Shown here: piece by piece, positions 8,872 to 17,237 of the stretch
How the letters are laid out: each line of letters begins with the position of its first letter
Numbering within the stretch: position 1 is the stretch's first letter
Assembly: GCA_963763135.1 (NCBI GenBank)
Contig: CAVXNJ010000011.1
Location: 62,001-126,000 of the forward strand
Source: JANMZO01 sp963763135
GTDB taxonomy: Bacteria; Actinomycetota; Acidimicrobiia; Acidimicrobiales; JANYDT01
Length of the DNA stretch: 64,000 nt
Direction of reading: 5' to 3'
The notes under the pieces: model-generated
What the model saw: only the letters and a program-made list of their open reading frames with translations
The model's database searches: none
What the model was told of the DNA's origin: nothing
Program-made: the position numbers and the translations under genes

Positions 8872-9329
8872 GAGTCGCTTCCGGGTATGTCGTGATTGGT
8901 GTGGTGGTCGTCGTGGTCGTGGTGGTCGTGCTCGGGGTCGCGGTGGCGACGCGACGCTGAGCATGCTTCAGCCTCGTCGGCGGACTGGTGGCACCAACAG
9001 TCGGCGTCGCATTCGCCGTGGGTTGGCCGCATCAGATCGGCAAACGATGACGCAAACTCCGCGGCACCTTCGGTCCGCCCCTTTTCCGAGAGCGAATAGA
9101 ACGGTCCATCGGCGATGAGGTAGTCCTCATCGACGAGGCGATCGAGGTACGTGACCCCGATGGCGGCGTCTACGCCGAGAAAGCGTTCAACGAGACCGGC
9201 GTCGACGATGTCACCGAACCCTTCGCCCCGTAGCCAGTACATGACCTGCAGAATTTCGCTGCGCCAGTACATTGCGGCAAGGGCCGGAGACTTCGGGGCG
9301 GTAACAGGTTCACCGTAGGGTTCGATCAT
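8868..9329 (-). CDS. winged-helix-like protein with His/Cys-rich metal-binding tail
   Basis: 153 residues. Residues 20-100 look like a small winged-helix domain (ILQVMYWLRGEG, YLDRLVDEDYLI, YSLSEKGR). The C-terminus is a metal-binding-looking tail: HGECDADCWCH, then a cysteine and a run of His/Asp (EHDHHDHDDHHTNHD). Located directly upstream of padR in the same operon. A nickel sensor or nickel store is a reasonable inference; I do not recognise a named family. Confidence 0.7.
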   Translation of the reverse strand: MIEPYGEPVTAPKSPALAAMYWRSEILQVMYWLRGEGFGDIVDAGLVERFLGVDAAIGVTYLDRLVDEDYLIADGPFYSLSEKGRTEGAAEFASSFADLMRPTHGECDADCWCHQSADEAEACSASRRHRDPEHDHHDHDDHHTNHDIPGSDS

Positions 9330-9333
9330 GGGC

Positions 9334-9609
9334 TTATGACGCGGAACTCTTGCCGAGCGTCTCGGCCTTTGTGGCGATCGCGTCCAACGCCCCCGCGATT
9401 GTCGCCAGCTGCGCGTTGACCTTCAGGACTGACGGCCCGATCGATGAGCACTGCGTCTCGATCGCACGCACGCCGAACGTGACCTTGGCCAAGTTGGCCG
9501 ATGATGCCCGCAGGGAACGAGCGATCCGAACGAGGTAGAACGCAAGCGCGCCGATTACGAGCGCGATCTCAACAACCGTCAGAACGATCAGTAATGCGCG
9601 CACGGTCAT
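9334..9609 (-). CDS. small single-span membrane protein
   Basis: 91 residues: one N-terminal membrane helix (about 5-28), then a soluble amphipathic region. The segment KVTFGVRAIE about residue 42 recurs as KVTFGVRAIA in the protein at 20278-20538, so the two are paralogues at opposite ends of the hydrogenase island. ATGA overlap with the gene upstream. No named function; a membrane anchor or partner for the otherwise soluble-looking hydrogenase is a possible role. Confidence 0.65.
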   Translation of the reverse strand: MTVRALLIVLTVVEIALVIGALAFYLVRIARSLRASSANLAKVTFGVRAIETQCSSIGPSVLKVNAQLATIAGALDAIATKAETLGKSSAS

Positions 9610-9890
9610 TGACCTCCCGCTGGGGCGCCGGACGCGGCCAACGCCTGCGTGAGAAGGGCGTCGTGGCGGAGTGCTTCTTCGGTGAGGCGATCGAGTCGTT
9701 CCGGTGTCTGCGCGAGCATCCAGGTGGTCGCGGTATTCCGGGCGACTTCTTTGCCCATGTTCCAGATCGCAAGCGTGCCGGCTTCAATGGCACGGACTTT
9801 TCGGTAGAACGTCTCGAGCAAACCTACGGCGACGACGGCAACAACGAGCCCGAGTCCGAGCGTCAGCCACCAAGCGGAGTTTGTACTCAT
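9606..9890 (-). CDS. small single-span membrane protein
   Basis: 94 residues with one N-terminal hydrophobic helix (about 8-24) followed by a cytosolic helical region rich in Ala, Leu, Arg and Glu. It resembles its neighbours at 9890-10138 and 20567-20815 in architecture (short N-terminus, one helix, charged helical tail). Its start overlaps the stop of the gene before it by one base. Function unknown. Confidence 0.6.
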   Translation of the reverse strand: MSTNSAWWLTLGLGLVVAVVAVGLLETFYRKVRAIEAGTLAIWNMGKEVARNTATTWMLAQTPERLDRLTEEALRHDALLTQALAASGAPAGGQ

Positions 9891-10138
9891 CAGCTTCCCT
9901 TCGATTCAACATGCAAACGGGCGGAAGTGGCGGCATTGGTGATGCGGCGAACGGTTTTGTTTGTGGTGTCGACGGCCCACAGGCCATCGGTGTTGTCTCG
10001 GCTCTGCTCCAAAGCCGCCAGGATGTTGCCGGCTTTGACCCCGGCCCGGGTCGCGCCCCGGATCATGGTGAGTAGAAGGGCAACAAGGGCCAAAACCACG
10101 ACGGCCCCGATCGACCATCCGACGATCCATCCTCCCAT
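9890..10138 (-). CDS. small single-span membrane protein, first gene of leftward hyp operon
   Basis: 82 residues beginning MGGWIVGWSIG, with one membrane helix (about 3-25) and a soluble tail. The ATG at 10138 was preferred to an upstream in-frame ATG at 10246 because it has a GGAGAA ribosome site just before it and the upstream extension is low-complexity Ser. First gene of the operon facing left from the divergent hydrogenase promoter. Function unknown. Confidence 0.65.
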   Translation of the reverse strand: MGGWIVGWSIGAVVVLALVALLLTMIRGATRAGVKAGNILAALEQSRDNTDGLWAVDTTNKTVRRITNAATSARLHVESKGS

Positions 10139-10301
10139 TGCATTCTCCTTTTTCGAGTGCCGAGTCGGTCCTGATCTGGTGCTTGATGAACTGCTTGATC
10201 CGTTGCCGAACCCTATGCGCGCTTGGCCGGTGGTGGCGCACGTCACATGCTATGTGTACTGTACAGGTACCGTCCAACACGAAGGTCGACCGAGGCAAAC
10301 C
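10139..10301. promoter_or_regulatory. divergent promoter region of the hydrogenase operons
   Basis: 163 bases between the leftward maturation operon and hhyS. It contains two overlapping inverted repeats: CACAT-GCT-ATGTG at 10244-10256 and TGTAC-T-GTACA at 10255-10265. The octamer TACAGGTA at 10262-10269 is also found at 20872-20879 in front of the other rightward operon, at a similar distance from the start codon. These are candidate operators; which regulator binds is not shown by the sequence, though PadR is encoded in the operon. Confidence 0.55.
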
Positions 10302-11525
10302 ATGGCCCAATACACCGTCGCCGATCCGAACTACGTCGCCGAGATACCGCACAAGGTCCTCAGCACGGATCCTCACGATCCGTTCGCGCCGATCGGGATT
10401 CGCAGTCGTCTACGGGAGCCTCGAACTGACATTCTCAACATCGGCCCGCTGGAAAAGGTCTACCTGCTGTGGATCGTGGGCGCGTCGTGCGACGGGTGTT
10501 CGGTAGCAGTCACCGGTGCCACCCACCCCCGTCTCGAAGATCTGCTGAACGGCATCATTCCCGGGTTGCCACGGGTCGAATTGGTGCACTGCGTGGTTTC
10601 GGTGGAGTCCGGTCCCGAGTGGGTCGAGAACCTCCGGATGGCCGCCGACGGGGAGCTTGATGCGCCGTTCATCGTGTGCTGGGAAGGCTCGATCATGGAT
10701 GAGACGCTCTCCGGCAATGGCTACTGGATGGGCCTCGGCGAGGATCTGGCCACCGGTCGCCAGATAACCAGCCTCGAATGGCTCGATCGGTTGGCCCCAC
10801 GGGCTGCCGCCGTACTCGCCGTCGGCACCTGCGCAACGTGGGGCGGCATTCCAGCGGCGGCCGGCAACGTCACCGGAGCCAAAGGCGTCATGGACCACCT
10901 TGGCAAGGACTACCGCTCCACCCTCGGGCTTCCGGTTGTGAACATTCCGGGATGCTCCCCGGTGGGCGACAACGTGCTTGAGACCGCAGCGGCAGCATTG
11001 CTGTTTCTGAACGGCTTGGCTCCGTTGCCGGAGTTCGATGAGCTGGGTCGTCCGGCATGGTTGTTCACCGAGACCGTTCATCGCCACTGTCCACGTGCCG
11101 GCTACTACGAGGAGGGTGTGTTCGCGGAAAACTACGGCGACAAGGAGTGCCTCGTCGAACTCGGCTGCTGGGGCCCGATCGTGCAATGCAACATTTCCGA
11201 GCGCGGTGCACTCGATGGTCATGGCGGCTGTATGAACATGGGCGGGATCTGTATCGGTTGCACGATGCCCGGCTTTCCCGACAAGTTTGCGCCGTTCTAT
11301 GCCCACGCACCCGGATCGTTCGTATCGTCGAGAACGTCCAAGACGATGGGAAGCTTCATCCGGCGGTTGCGGGCGCTGTCGCAGAGCGACAAACTCGTTT
11401 CGCCCCGCTGGGAACACGACCGCGAACTTCCGAGCGGATGGGCCCGCTATCACTCGCAACCGAGAGGTGCCGAGAAGCTCGCTCATCGGATTTATGAGCG
11501 CGTGCAGGAACACCGACATTCCTGA
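10302..11525 (+). CDS. hhyS: [NiFe]-hydrogenase small subunit, group 1h/5-like
   Basis: 407 residues. Carries the electron-relay iron-sulfur clusters. Proximal cluster motif GASCDGCSVAVTG (C63, C66), VGTCATWGG, GCSP, and the medial/distal region HRHCPRAGYYEEG, CWGPIVQC, CIGCTMPGFPD. There is no N-terminal Tat signal (MAQYTVADPN start), as in the actinobacterial high-affinity enzymes that scavenge atmospheric H2, so it should act on the cytoplasmic side. ATG at 10302 has GAGG six bases upstream; the longer frame upstream crosses the divergent promoter. Group 1l is an alternative that a phylogeny would settle. Confidence 0.93.
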   Translation: MAQYTVADPNYVAEIPHKVLSTDPHDPFAPIGIRSRLREPRTDILNIGPLEKVYLLWIVGASCDGCSVAVTGATHPRLEDLLNGIIPGLPRVELVHCVVSVESGPEWVENLRMAADGELDAPFIVCWEGSIMDETLSGNGYWMGLGEDLATGRQITSLEWLDRLAPRAAAVLAVGTCATWGGIPAAAGNVTGAKGVMDHLGKDYRSTLGLPVVNIPGCSPVGDNVLETAAAALLFLNGLAPLPEFDELGRPAWLFTETVHRHCPRAGYYEEGVFAENYGDKECLVELGCWGPIVQCNISERGALDGHGGCMNMGGICIGCTMPGFPDKFAPFYAHAPGSFVSSRTSKTMGSFIRRLRALSQSDKLVSPRWEHDRELPSGWARYHSQPRGAEKLAHRIYERVQEHRHS

Positions 11526-11627
11526 CCCTGTCGTCCGGACTCCTTGTGCTCATGAACTTCTTGATCCTGGACCTGTCTCCGATTTCAACTTCCACCAGCA
11601 CTGCACCGCAGTAGAAGAGCGCCGAAC

Positions 11628-13532
11628 ATGTGCTTCAAAAACCTTCCGATCGAGTTCGACAGTGCCGGAACGGCCAAACTGAAAGAGGGTTGGAAGAACC
11701 CGTTCTCCTTCGAACCGACGCCATCGCGGAGTTACCTCGAAAAGCTCGCGTCGGGTGGCGACGCGCACGCCGGCCATAATCATGCCGACGGCGCACCGAG
11801 GCTGCGTGACTGGAGCATCGACCCGGTCACACGCGTCGCAGGTGCCCTGGCGATCCACACCGTGCTCGATTTGGAAAAGCGCGAGGCGGTCGAGGCGCAT
11901 TCCTTGGCCATGCTTTTTCGTGGTTACGAAATCATCCTGAAGGGACGCGATCCACGCGACGCGATCGACATTTCGTCACGAGCCTGCGGTGTCTGCGGCG
12001 GTGTTCATTCGACGGTTTCCTCGATGGCCCTGGAGCAGGCGTTCGGCATTGTGCCGCCGCCACTCGGTGTCACGGTCCGAAACCTTGGCGAGGTCGCCGA
12101 GATGTTTTACGACCATCCGTTGCACCTCGGCCTTCTCGCTGGACCCGACTACTCGACCGCCATCGTTTCGGTGACGAATCCCGAGTTGATTCCTATCGCT
12201 GAGCGAACGCCGGCGCCTCACGCTCGGGTTCATGGATTTCAGACCATCAAAGACCTGATGGACGGGTTCAACCCGCTCGAAGGAAAGATCTACCTCGAAG
12301 CCATTGAGCAGACGCGTACCGCCCGCGTGATGTGCTCGCTGATGTACGGCAAGTACCCTCACCCGTCGACGCTGGTGCCTGGAGGTGTGTCCACCACGGT
12401 GACCACGACGACGTTCAACGAATACTATGTCAACTTAGGAAAAATGTTCGATTACGCAAAACGTCTCTGCGGAATCTGGGACGACATCCTCGACTTCTTC
12501 CTTGAACAGAATCCTGCATACGCACTGGTGGGCGACCGTCCGAAGAACCTGATCCAAACGGGCATCTGGGATGACCCCACCGTCTACGACGCCACCTTTA
12601 AGAACTGCGACGCCTGGGGTAACCGGCGCTATTCAGCGCCCGGCATCATCATCGACGGAAAGCTCGTCACGACCGACCTGACCCGTATCAACATGGGCAT
12701 CGAGGAGTTCGTCACCCACTCGTTCTACGAGGACTGGGCCGCCAACGGTACGAAGCAGGGACGGTTCCCGATCGACCCGCTCGGCAACCCGCTGTCGCCG
12801 TATCACATGTGGAACAAGGAGACGATCCCGCGAGCCGAGGGTAAGAACTTCAAAGAGAAGTACTCCTGGGACACCGCCCCGAGGTGGGACCGTCTGTCCA
12901 TGGAAACCGGGGCCTACGGACGCCTGTGGAGCACCGCTCTCGCCGGCAACCTCCCCGACAATCCGTTCATCACCGCTACGGGTGACGGGTTGAAGATGAT
13001 CATGCCCCGTCACGAAATGCCGGAGATGGAACTGCACTGGAAAATTCCCGATCGGGTGAACGCGTTCGAGCGCAACCGTGGCCGGGCGTACGCAGTTGCA
13101 TTTACCGCGGCGGTCGGCATGATCTGCCTGGAGCAGGCGTTCGGCTACTGGCGAAAGGGTGAGACCGCCGTATCGACGAAGTTCACCATTCCCAAAGACG
13201 AGCGCATGTCGGTCGGGTTCTGGGAGGCCGGACGCGGGTACCTAACGCATCACATGCACATCGACAAGGGCCGCATCGTCAACTATCAGATCAATACACC
13301 TTCGACCTGGAACGCCGCGCCGCGAGATCCGTTCGACAACCCGGGGCCGTACGAGGAAGCCATCGTCGGAACTCCGATTCTGGAGAGCATGTCCGGTGAC
13401 AACATCAAGGGCATTGACATTCTTCGGGCGATCCGCAGTTTCGACCCCTGCATGCCGTGCACGACCCACATGGATACCGGTTACGGCGTCATCACGCGGG
13501 AAGTCAACTCCTGTGGATGCACCCTTGAGTAA
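11628..13532 (+). CDS. hhyL: [NiFe]-hydrogenase large subunit, group 1h/5-like
   Basis: 634 residues. Holds the NiFe(CN)2CO site: N-terminal RACGVCGGVH (C120, C123) and C-terminal DPCMPCTTH (C608, C611, H614). A 20-residue tail follows His614 and is presumably removed by the endopeptidase encoded at 15325; that tail ends with an unusual SCGC. Long inserts relative to classic group 1 enzymes fit the actinobacterial group. 102 bases separate it from hhyS. With HhyS it oxidises H2, probably feeding the respiratory chain. Confidence 0.94.
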   Translation: MCFKNLPIEFDSAGTAKLKEGWKNPFSFEPTPSRSYLEKLASGGDAHAGHNHADGAPRLRDWSIDPVTRVAGALAIHTVLDLEKREAVEAHSLAMLFRGYEIILKGRDPRDAIDISSRACGVCGGVHSTVSSMALEQAFGIVPPPLGVTVRNLGEVAEMFYDHPLHLGLLAGPDYSTAIVSVTNPELIPIAERTPAPHARVHGFQTIKDLMDGFNPLEGKIYLEAIEQTRTARVMCSLMYGKYPHPSTLVPGGVSTTVTTTTFNEYYVNLGKMFDYAKRLCGIWDDILDFFLEQNPAYALVGDRPKNLIQTGIWDDPTVYDATFKNCDAWGNRRYSAPGIIIDGKLVTTDLTRINMGIEEFVTHSFYEDWAANGTKQGRFPIDPLGNPLSPYHMWNKETIPRAEGKNFKEKYSWDTAPRWDRLSMETGAYGRLWSTALAGNLPDNPFITATGDGLKMIMPRHEMPEMELHWKIPDRVNAFERNRGRAYAVAFTAAVGMICLEQAFGYWRKGETAVSTKFTIPKDERMSVGFWEAGRGYLTHHMHIDKGRIVNYQINTPSTWNAAPRDPFDNPGPYEEAIVGTPILESMSGDNIKGIDILRAIRSFDPCMPCTTHMDTGYGVITREVNSCGCTLE

Positions 13533-13565
13533 CCTGGGTCCGACCGACTCCATCAGCCCAGTGGG

Positions 13566-14159
13566 GTGACTGTGATTCTGGTTGGGGGAATCGGGTTGCC
13601 CTGGTTACGCGATCTCGACTTCGGAACGCAGTGGATCAAACGCCAGGTTCCGGAAGACTGGCCGGAGAACGTTCTTCTCGAAGACCTGTCGTACGGCGCT
13701 CATCGCGTACTTCACACGATCCAGGACCTCAATCCGACTCGGATTGTGTTGGTGGGCGCGATGCCCCGGCAGATCGATCCGCCGGGAACGGTACGACGGT
13801 ACCGTTTGAACCTCGAACAGTCTCCGGTCGACGAAGTACATGATCGGATCAGCGAAGCGGTCATGGGGATCGTCGACCTCGACCACACACTTGTCGTGGT
13901 TCGGCATTGGAACGCGTTCCCGTCCGACACGGTAGTTGTTGAGGTGGAGCCCGAAGACTGCGAATTCGGACTCGGATTCTCCGACAGGATCGAAGCGACG
14001 GTCGCCACGATCACGAAGCTGGTGCAACTCGAAGCGCGCCGAGCGGTAGGCACTGTGTCCGACGCGCTGATGTACATGCCTCCAACGTCACCGATGCCCC
14101 TACCTGTTCCCATGCCGAACATGGCCCTGTTCCCTTCGAAGCCGACGGAGTACCCGTGA
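13566..14159 (+). CDS. hydrogenase-protease-like protein with degenerate site
   Basis: 197 residues. The N-terminus ILVGGIGLPWLRDLDFG lines up with the HupD/HycI opening motif (G-I-G-N-...-D-D-G-F-G) but lacks the conserved Asn and first Asp; LSYGAHRVLHTIQDLNPTRIVLVGAM resembles the central strand-helix-strand. The C-terminus is Pro/Met-rich. Translationally coupled (GTGA) to the NifU-type gene. A genuine protease is encoded at 15325, so this may be a non-catalytic chaperone derived from that family; homology is my inference from pattern. Confidence 0.6.
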   Translation: MTVILVGGIGLPWLRDLDFGTQWIKRQVPEDWPENVLLEDLSYGAHRVLHTIQDLNPTRIVLVGAMPRQIDPPGTVRRYRLNLEQSPVDEVHDRISEAVMGIVDLDHTLVVVRHWNAFPSDTVVVEVEPEDCEFGLGFSDRIEATVATITKLVQLEARRAVGTVSDALMYMPPTSPMPLPVPMPNMALFPSKPTEYP

Positions 14160-14770
14160 GCCCCGGCGAAGTACCTGACCGCTTGGCCTTCGACGAGATT
14201 CTCCCTCGTATCGGTGAGCTGGCGGAATTTCTAAGTTCACATAGTGATCCTTCCGTTGTTAGCGCCTCCGGTGAACTACTCGATTGGATCGATGCGTTCC
14301 ATCTGCAGGGGATCGGCACCCTTGTGGAGATGATCCGCGAATGGCGTGGCGAGATCTTCCTTGACAGCGTCGCTTCCCACCCCGTGGCCGGTTTGTTGCT
14401 GACGGCGTACGGCCTGGGCACACAGTCCGACGACGCCACGGCGCAGCGGGCCGTGCAGGCTGCGTTGGCCGAGGTGCGACCGTATCTCTCGAGTCACGGA
14501 GGAGACATGGAAGTCGTCTCCATCCAAGACGGCGTGGTTCGGCTCAAACTGCACGGAAGTTGCGACGGTTGCACGGCCGCCGACGCCACCCTCGCCGGGC
14601 GCGTCGAGACGGCCCTGCGCACGCACTGGAACGACTTCCGACGCCTCGAGACCGAAGACGCCACCGCCGCGGCGCATCCCCCGCCGTTCACGTCGGAATC
14701 GGCTCCAATGTCGTCGCCGGTGGTTCTGCAGATCGGGCGCAAGCCTCCGAATCCGCTCGCGTCGTCATGA
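14156..14770 (+). CDS. NifU C-terminal-domain iron-sulfur scaffold protein
   Basis: 204 residues. A helical N-terminal half is followed by a NifU/Nfu domain (about residues 100-165): VRPYLSSHGGDMEVVSI, then LHGSCDGCTAADATL with the CxxC that holds a transferable [4Fe-4S] cluster. Such a gene is common beside actinobacterial high-affinity hydrogenases and likely supplies clusters to HhyS. Overlaps the preceding gene by GTGA and the next by ATGA. Confidence 0.9.
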   Translation: MSPGEVPDRLAFDEILPRIGELAEFLSSHSDPSVVSASGELLDWIDAFHLQGIGTLVEMIREWRGEIFLDSVASHPVAGLLLTAYGLGTQSDDATAQRAVQAALAEVRPYLSSHGGDMEVVSIQDGVVRLKLHGSCDGCTAADATLAGRVETALRTHWNDFRRLETEDATAAAHPPPFTSESAPMSSPVVLQIGRKPPNPLASS

Positions 14771-15328
14771 GTGCCGCTGCCGATTTCGGCTTACCGCCTG
14801 TCGCGACGGATGGCGGTCAATCTGATGAGCGTTTCACGGCCCACGATGTAGCTTTTCGGGCGCGGGCGCTGGCGCAGGCCCATCCCCTCAGCGAGGCTGC
14901 ACTTCAGTACCGCGCGTGCGCGTGTGGGCCGTGATGCCCCCGATCATCCGTTTCCCGAGCTTTCGGCCTGGGCGGCCACCGCGTTTCTTACGGGTTACTG
15001 CGTGCGGTGCGTAGAAGAGTCCTTCGCCGCCGAAGAACCCGGAGAACCTTTGCGCACGGCTCCTGAGCCGACAACTGCTCCAACCGTGTTCACGTCGTGG
15101 GACAGCGAGGCTGCCGCGTTCGTCAACCATCTCCCGAAACATCCGGGCTCCACACTCGTTTCGCATCCGTTGGTCCTCGCGGCGCTTGACGACGTCATCA
15201 GCCGAGAGATCGATAAGCGTGCAGAGCATGTGAAGGAGCAGGTGGAGTCCGGACAGTGGAGCCAATTCGAGGACTTCATCGGATGGTGGACGCTCCACGG
15301 CTACGCGATCAGAGCGACTGAATCATGA
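14767..15328 (+). pseudogene. hydrogenase-operon protein of unknown function, apparent frameshift
   Basis: ATG at 14767 overlaps the NifU-gene stop, but that frame closes at 14934 after 55 residues ending QYRACACGP. A second frame beginning at 14924 continues with a well-formed protein (DAPDHPFPELSAWA, GYCVRCVEE, then an acidic C-terminal helix) to 15328. Removing one G from the GGG run at 14926-14928 joins them into about 186 residues. I read it as one gene with an indel, either real or a sequencing error. Family not recognised. Confidence 0.6.
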
Positions 15329-15846
15329 GAATTCTGGTCGCAGGGGTCGGCAACATCCTCAACGGAGATGACGGATTCGGCGTGGAAGTACTACGCGCGC
15401 TTCAGAATTGGCCACTGCCTGACGGGGTCGTACTCACCGAGACCGGTATCGGTGGAATAGCCCTGGTCCAGGATCTCATGGGTGGTTACGACGGGTGCAT
15501 CATCGTCGATGCTGTTGACCGCGGACGGCCACCCGGGACCGTGATGGTGATCAAACCGAACGTGCTTGACGTGCACGCGATGACCGCCGACAAGCGACAC
15601 GACCAATTGGCTGACATGCACCTGGCCACTCCTTCGAGAGCGTTGATGGTCGCCCAGGGTCTCGGTTGTCTACCCGAGCGTTGTGTGATCGTCGGATGTC
15701 AACCCGAAGAGATCGAGATACTGGCCATCGGACTCACTGCGACGGTGGCTGCGGCCATCCCTTTCGCTATTGCCGAAATCGAACGGTGCATCGACGAGTG
15801 GAACCTCGAAGCACAATTGGCGGCGACGTCCAAGGACGATCGGTGA
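15325..15846 (+). CDS. hydrogenase maturation endopeptidase
   Basis: 173 residues, HupD/HyaD/HycI family. N-terminus ILVAGVGNILNGDDGFG contains the nickel-contacting Asp/Glu motif, and IIVDAVDRGRPPGTV carries the second conserved Asp. It trims the C-terminal tail of the large subunit after nickel insertion, here expected after His614 of HhyL. Coupled by ATGA and GTGA overlaps to both neighbours. Confidence 0.93.
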   Translation: MRILVAGVGNILNGDDGFGVEVLRALQNWPLPDGVVLTETGIGGIALVQDLMGGYDGCIIVDAVDRGRPPGTVMVIKPNVLDVHAMTADKRHDQLADMHLATPSRALMVAQGLGCLPERCVIVGCQPEEIEILAIGLTATVAAAIPFAIAEIERCIDEWNLEAQLAATSKDDR

Positions 15847-17237
15847 GCACAGACTCAGTGCGTACCGGCGTCCCCGGTCTTAGCGGGTCCGGTGCCCTGG
15901 AAGCGCATCTTGGCACGCTGGACCCGGCCAAGCAGCCCGATGCGTGGGCCATCGCTGCCTATCGACTCGGCGTTGCGCTGAGCGAATCAGCCAGCGAGAA
16001 CCCGCAGGCCACCGCACAACGGGCGCTGACACTGTTCATGCGTGCGTCGAGTCTGCTCGACCCCGGCCGTGCGCCCCTGGAACATGCGCGTATCGTGAAT
16101 GCGGCCGGCGCGGTCTGGCGGTCGATCGGTGATCGGTCCCGTGCCATCGATGCGTTTCGACGTGCCGCAGAATTGATGGAAGGTCGTGCCCGCGACGTCG
16201 AGTTGGGTGCCGCCCTCTCGAACCTTGGCCTTGCGCAGATGGAGAACGGTGACCCACAAACTGCCGTGGCGACGTTCGAACGCGCACAAGCGGTTTTGCG
16301 TCCACCGATCGATTCGCATGGTCGATCCGGTGACACCTCTGATGACAACCACGGTGAACGGCAAAGGGCGTTCTCGGCAGCGGCGTTGAACTTGGCGCAG
16401 GCATTGTTGGCCATTCACACCCAGTCCGTTCTCGGCGGTGACGTAACCGGTGAGACCCGCTCGCTGGCTCCGGCGTTGGCCGCAGTGGCCGACGGATTGT
16501 CCGTCGTCGACTCGGTCTCCGCGCCGCTGCAAGTTGGCATGCTCGAACACACCCAGGGTCTGCTGTGGATGGAGGAACGGGAGTTCGCTGAGGCGTGGCG
16601 CTCGTTCAGCCGGTGTCTCAACGTGTTCACCCGCTCCACCTTTCCGTTCCAACATGCGATCGCCAGCTTCAACCGGGCCCGGGCCGCGGAGAGCCTCGGA
16701 GAACTCGGGCCGGCTGTATTGGATTACGAAGCTGCAGCGCAGGTCTTTGATCCCCGGCTCCATCGCAGTCAATGGTTGGAAGCGGCGTCGCGCCTCACGG
16801 AGGTCGAGAACAAACTGCGGATCGATAGGCCGACGGCGTTACGCCATGACCATGTCGTTGCTGCGATCGTCGGAGCGAGCACAACCGAGCGTTCCAACTT
16901 TCTCAGGGAACGTCTGACCCGACTGCTCGGGGTGGCGCCGATGCCACAGCGGTCGGAGTTCGCCATGTTCTTTTCGGCTGTTCAGCGCTTCAGCGATCAC
17001 GATGTCGAGGTCGCCGACGGGCTGCTGCGGCAAACGATCGAAATCTTGATGGAACTGCCCGAGGAGTTGCTGGAAAGCGCACTGCTGGGGTTGCTGGAGG
17101 CGCACGCCGCGCTCACGCCGGAGACCCGCGAAGCAGCTGATCGTCGATTGGACCGGGCCATCCAGGAGCTTCTCATGGGACCGCAGCGCATGCGGATGCG
17201 CGACATTCTGTACAACGCCGGTTGGGAACGTCCGTGA
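15843..17237 (+). CDS. tetratricopeptide-repeat protein
   Basis: 464 residues made of helical repeats: several TPR-like units are visible (for example AWAIAAYRLGVAL, AVWRSIGDRSRAIDAFRRAAEL, AALSNLGLAQMENGDPQTAVATFERA). GTG at 15843 overlaps the protease stop. No signal peptide. Such proteins act as protein-binding scaffolds; in this operon a chaperone role in hydrogenase assembly is likely but inferred. Confidence 0.75.
   Translation: MSTDSVRTGVPGLSGSGALEAHLGTLDPAKQPDAWAIAAYRLGVALSESASENPQATAQRALTLFMRASSLLDPGRAPLEHARIVNAAGAVWRSIGDRSRAIDAFRRAAELMEGRARDVELGAALSNLGLAQMENGDPQTAVATFERAQAVLRPPIDSHGRSGDTSDDNHGERQRAFSAAALNLAQALLAIHTQSVLGGDVTGETRSLAPALAAVADGLSVVDSVSAPLQVGMLEHTQGLLWMEEREFAEAWRSFSRCLNVFTRSTFPFQHAIASFNRARAAESLGELGPAVLDYEAAAQVFDPRLHRSQWLEAASRLTEVENKLRIDRPTALRHDHVVAAIVGASTTERSNFLRERLTRLLGVAPMPQRSEFAMFFSAVQRFSDHDVEVADGLLRQTIEILMELPEELLESALLGLLEAHAALTPETREAADRRLDRAIQELLMGPQRMRMRDILYNAGWERP

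Noticed and set aside
9501..10301. Long upstream extension of the hhyS frame
   Set aside because: It crosses the divergent promoter and lies antisense to three small membrane-protein genes with good overlaps and ribosome sites; the residues resemble no hydrogenase N-terminus.
14767..14934. Selenocysteine readthrough of the TGA at 14932
   Set aside because: Continuation in the same frame is not protein-like; the plausible protein lies in the other frame, so an indel is the better explanation.
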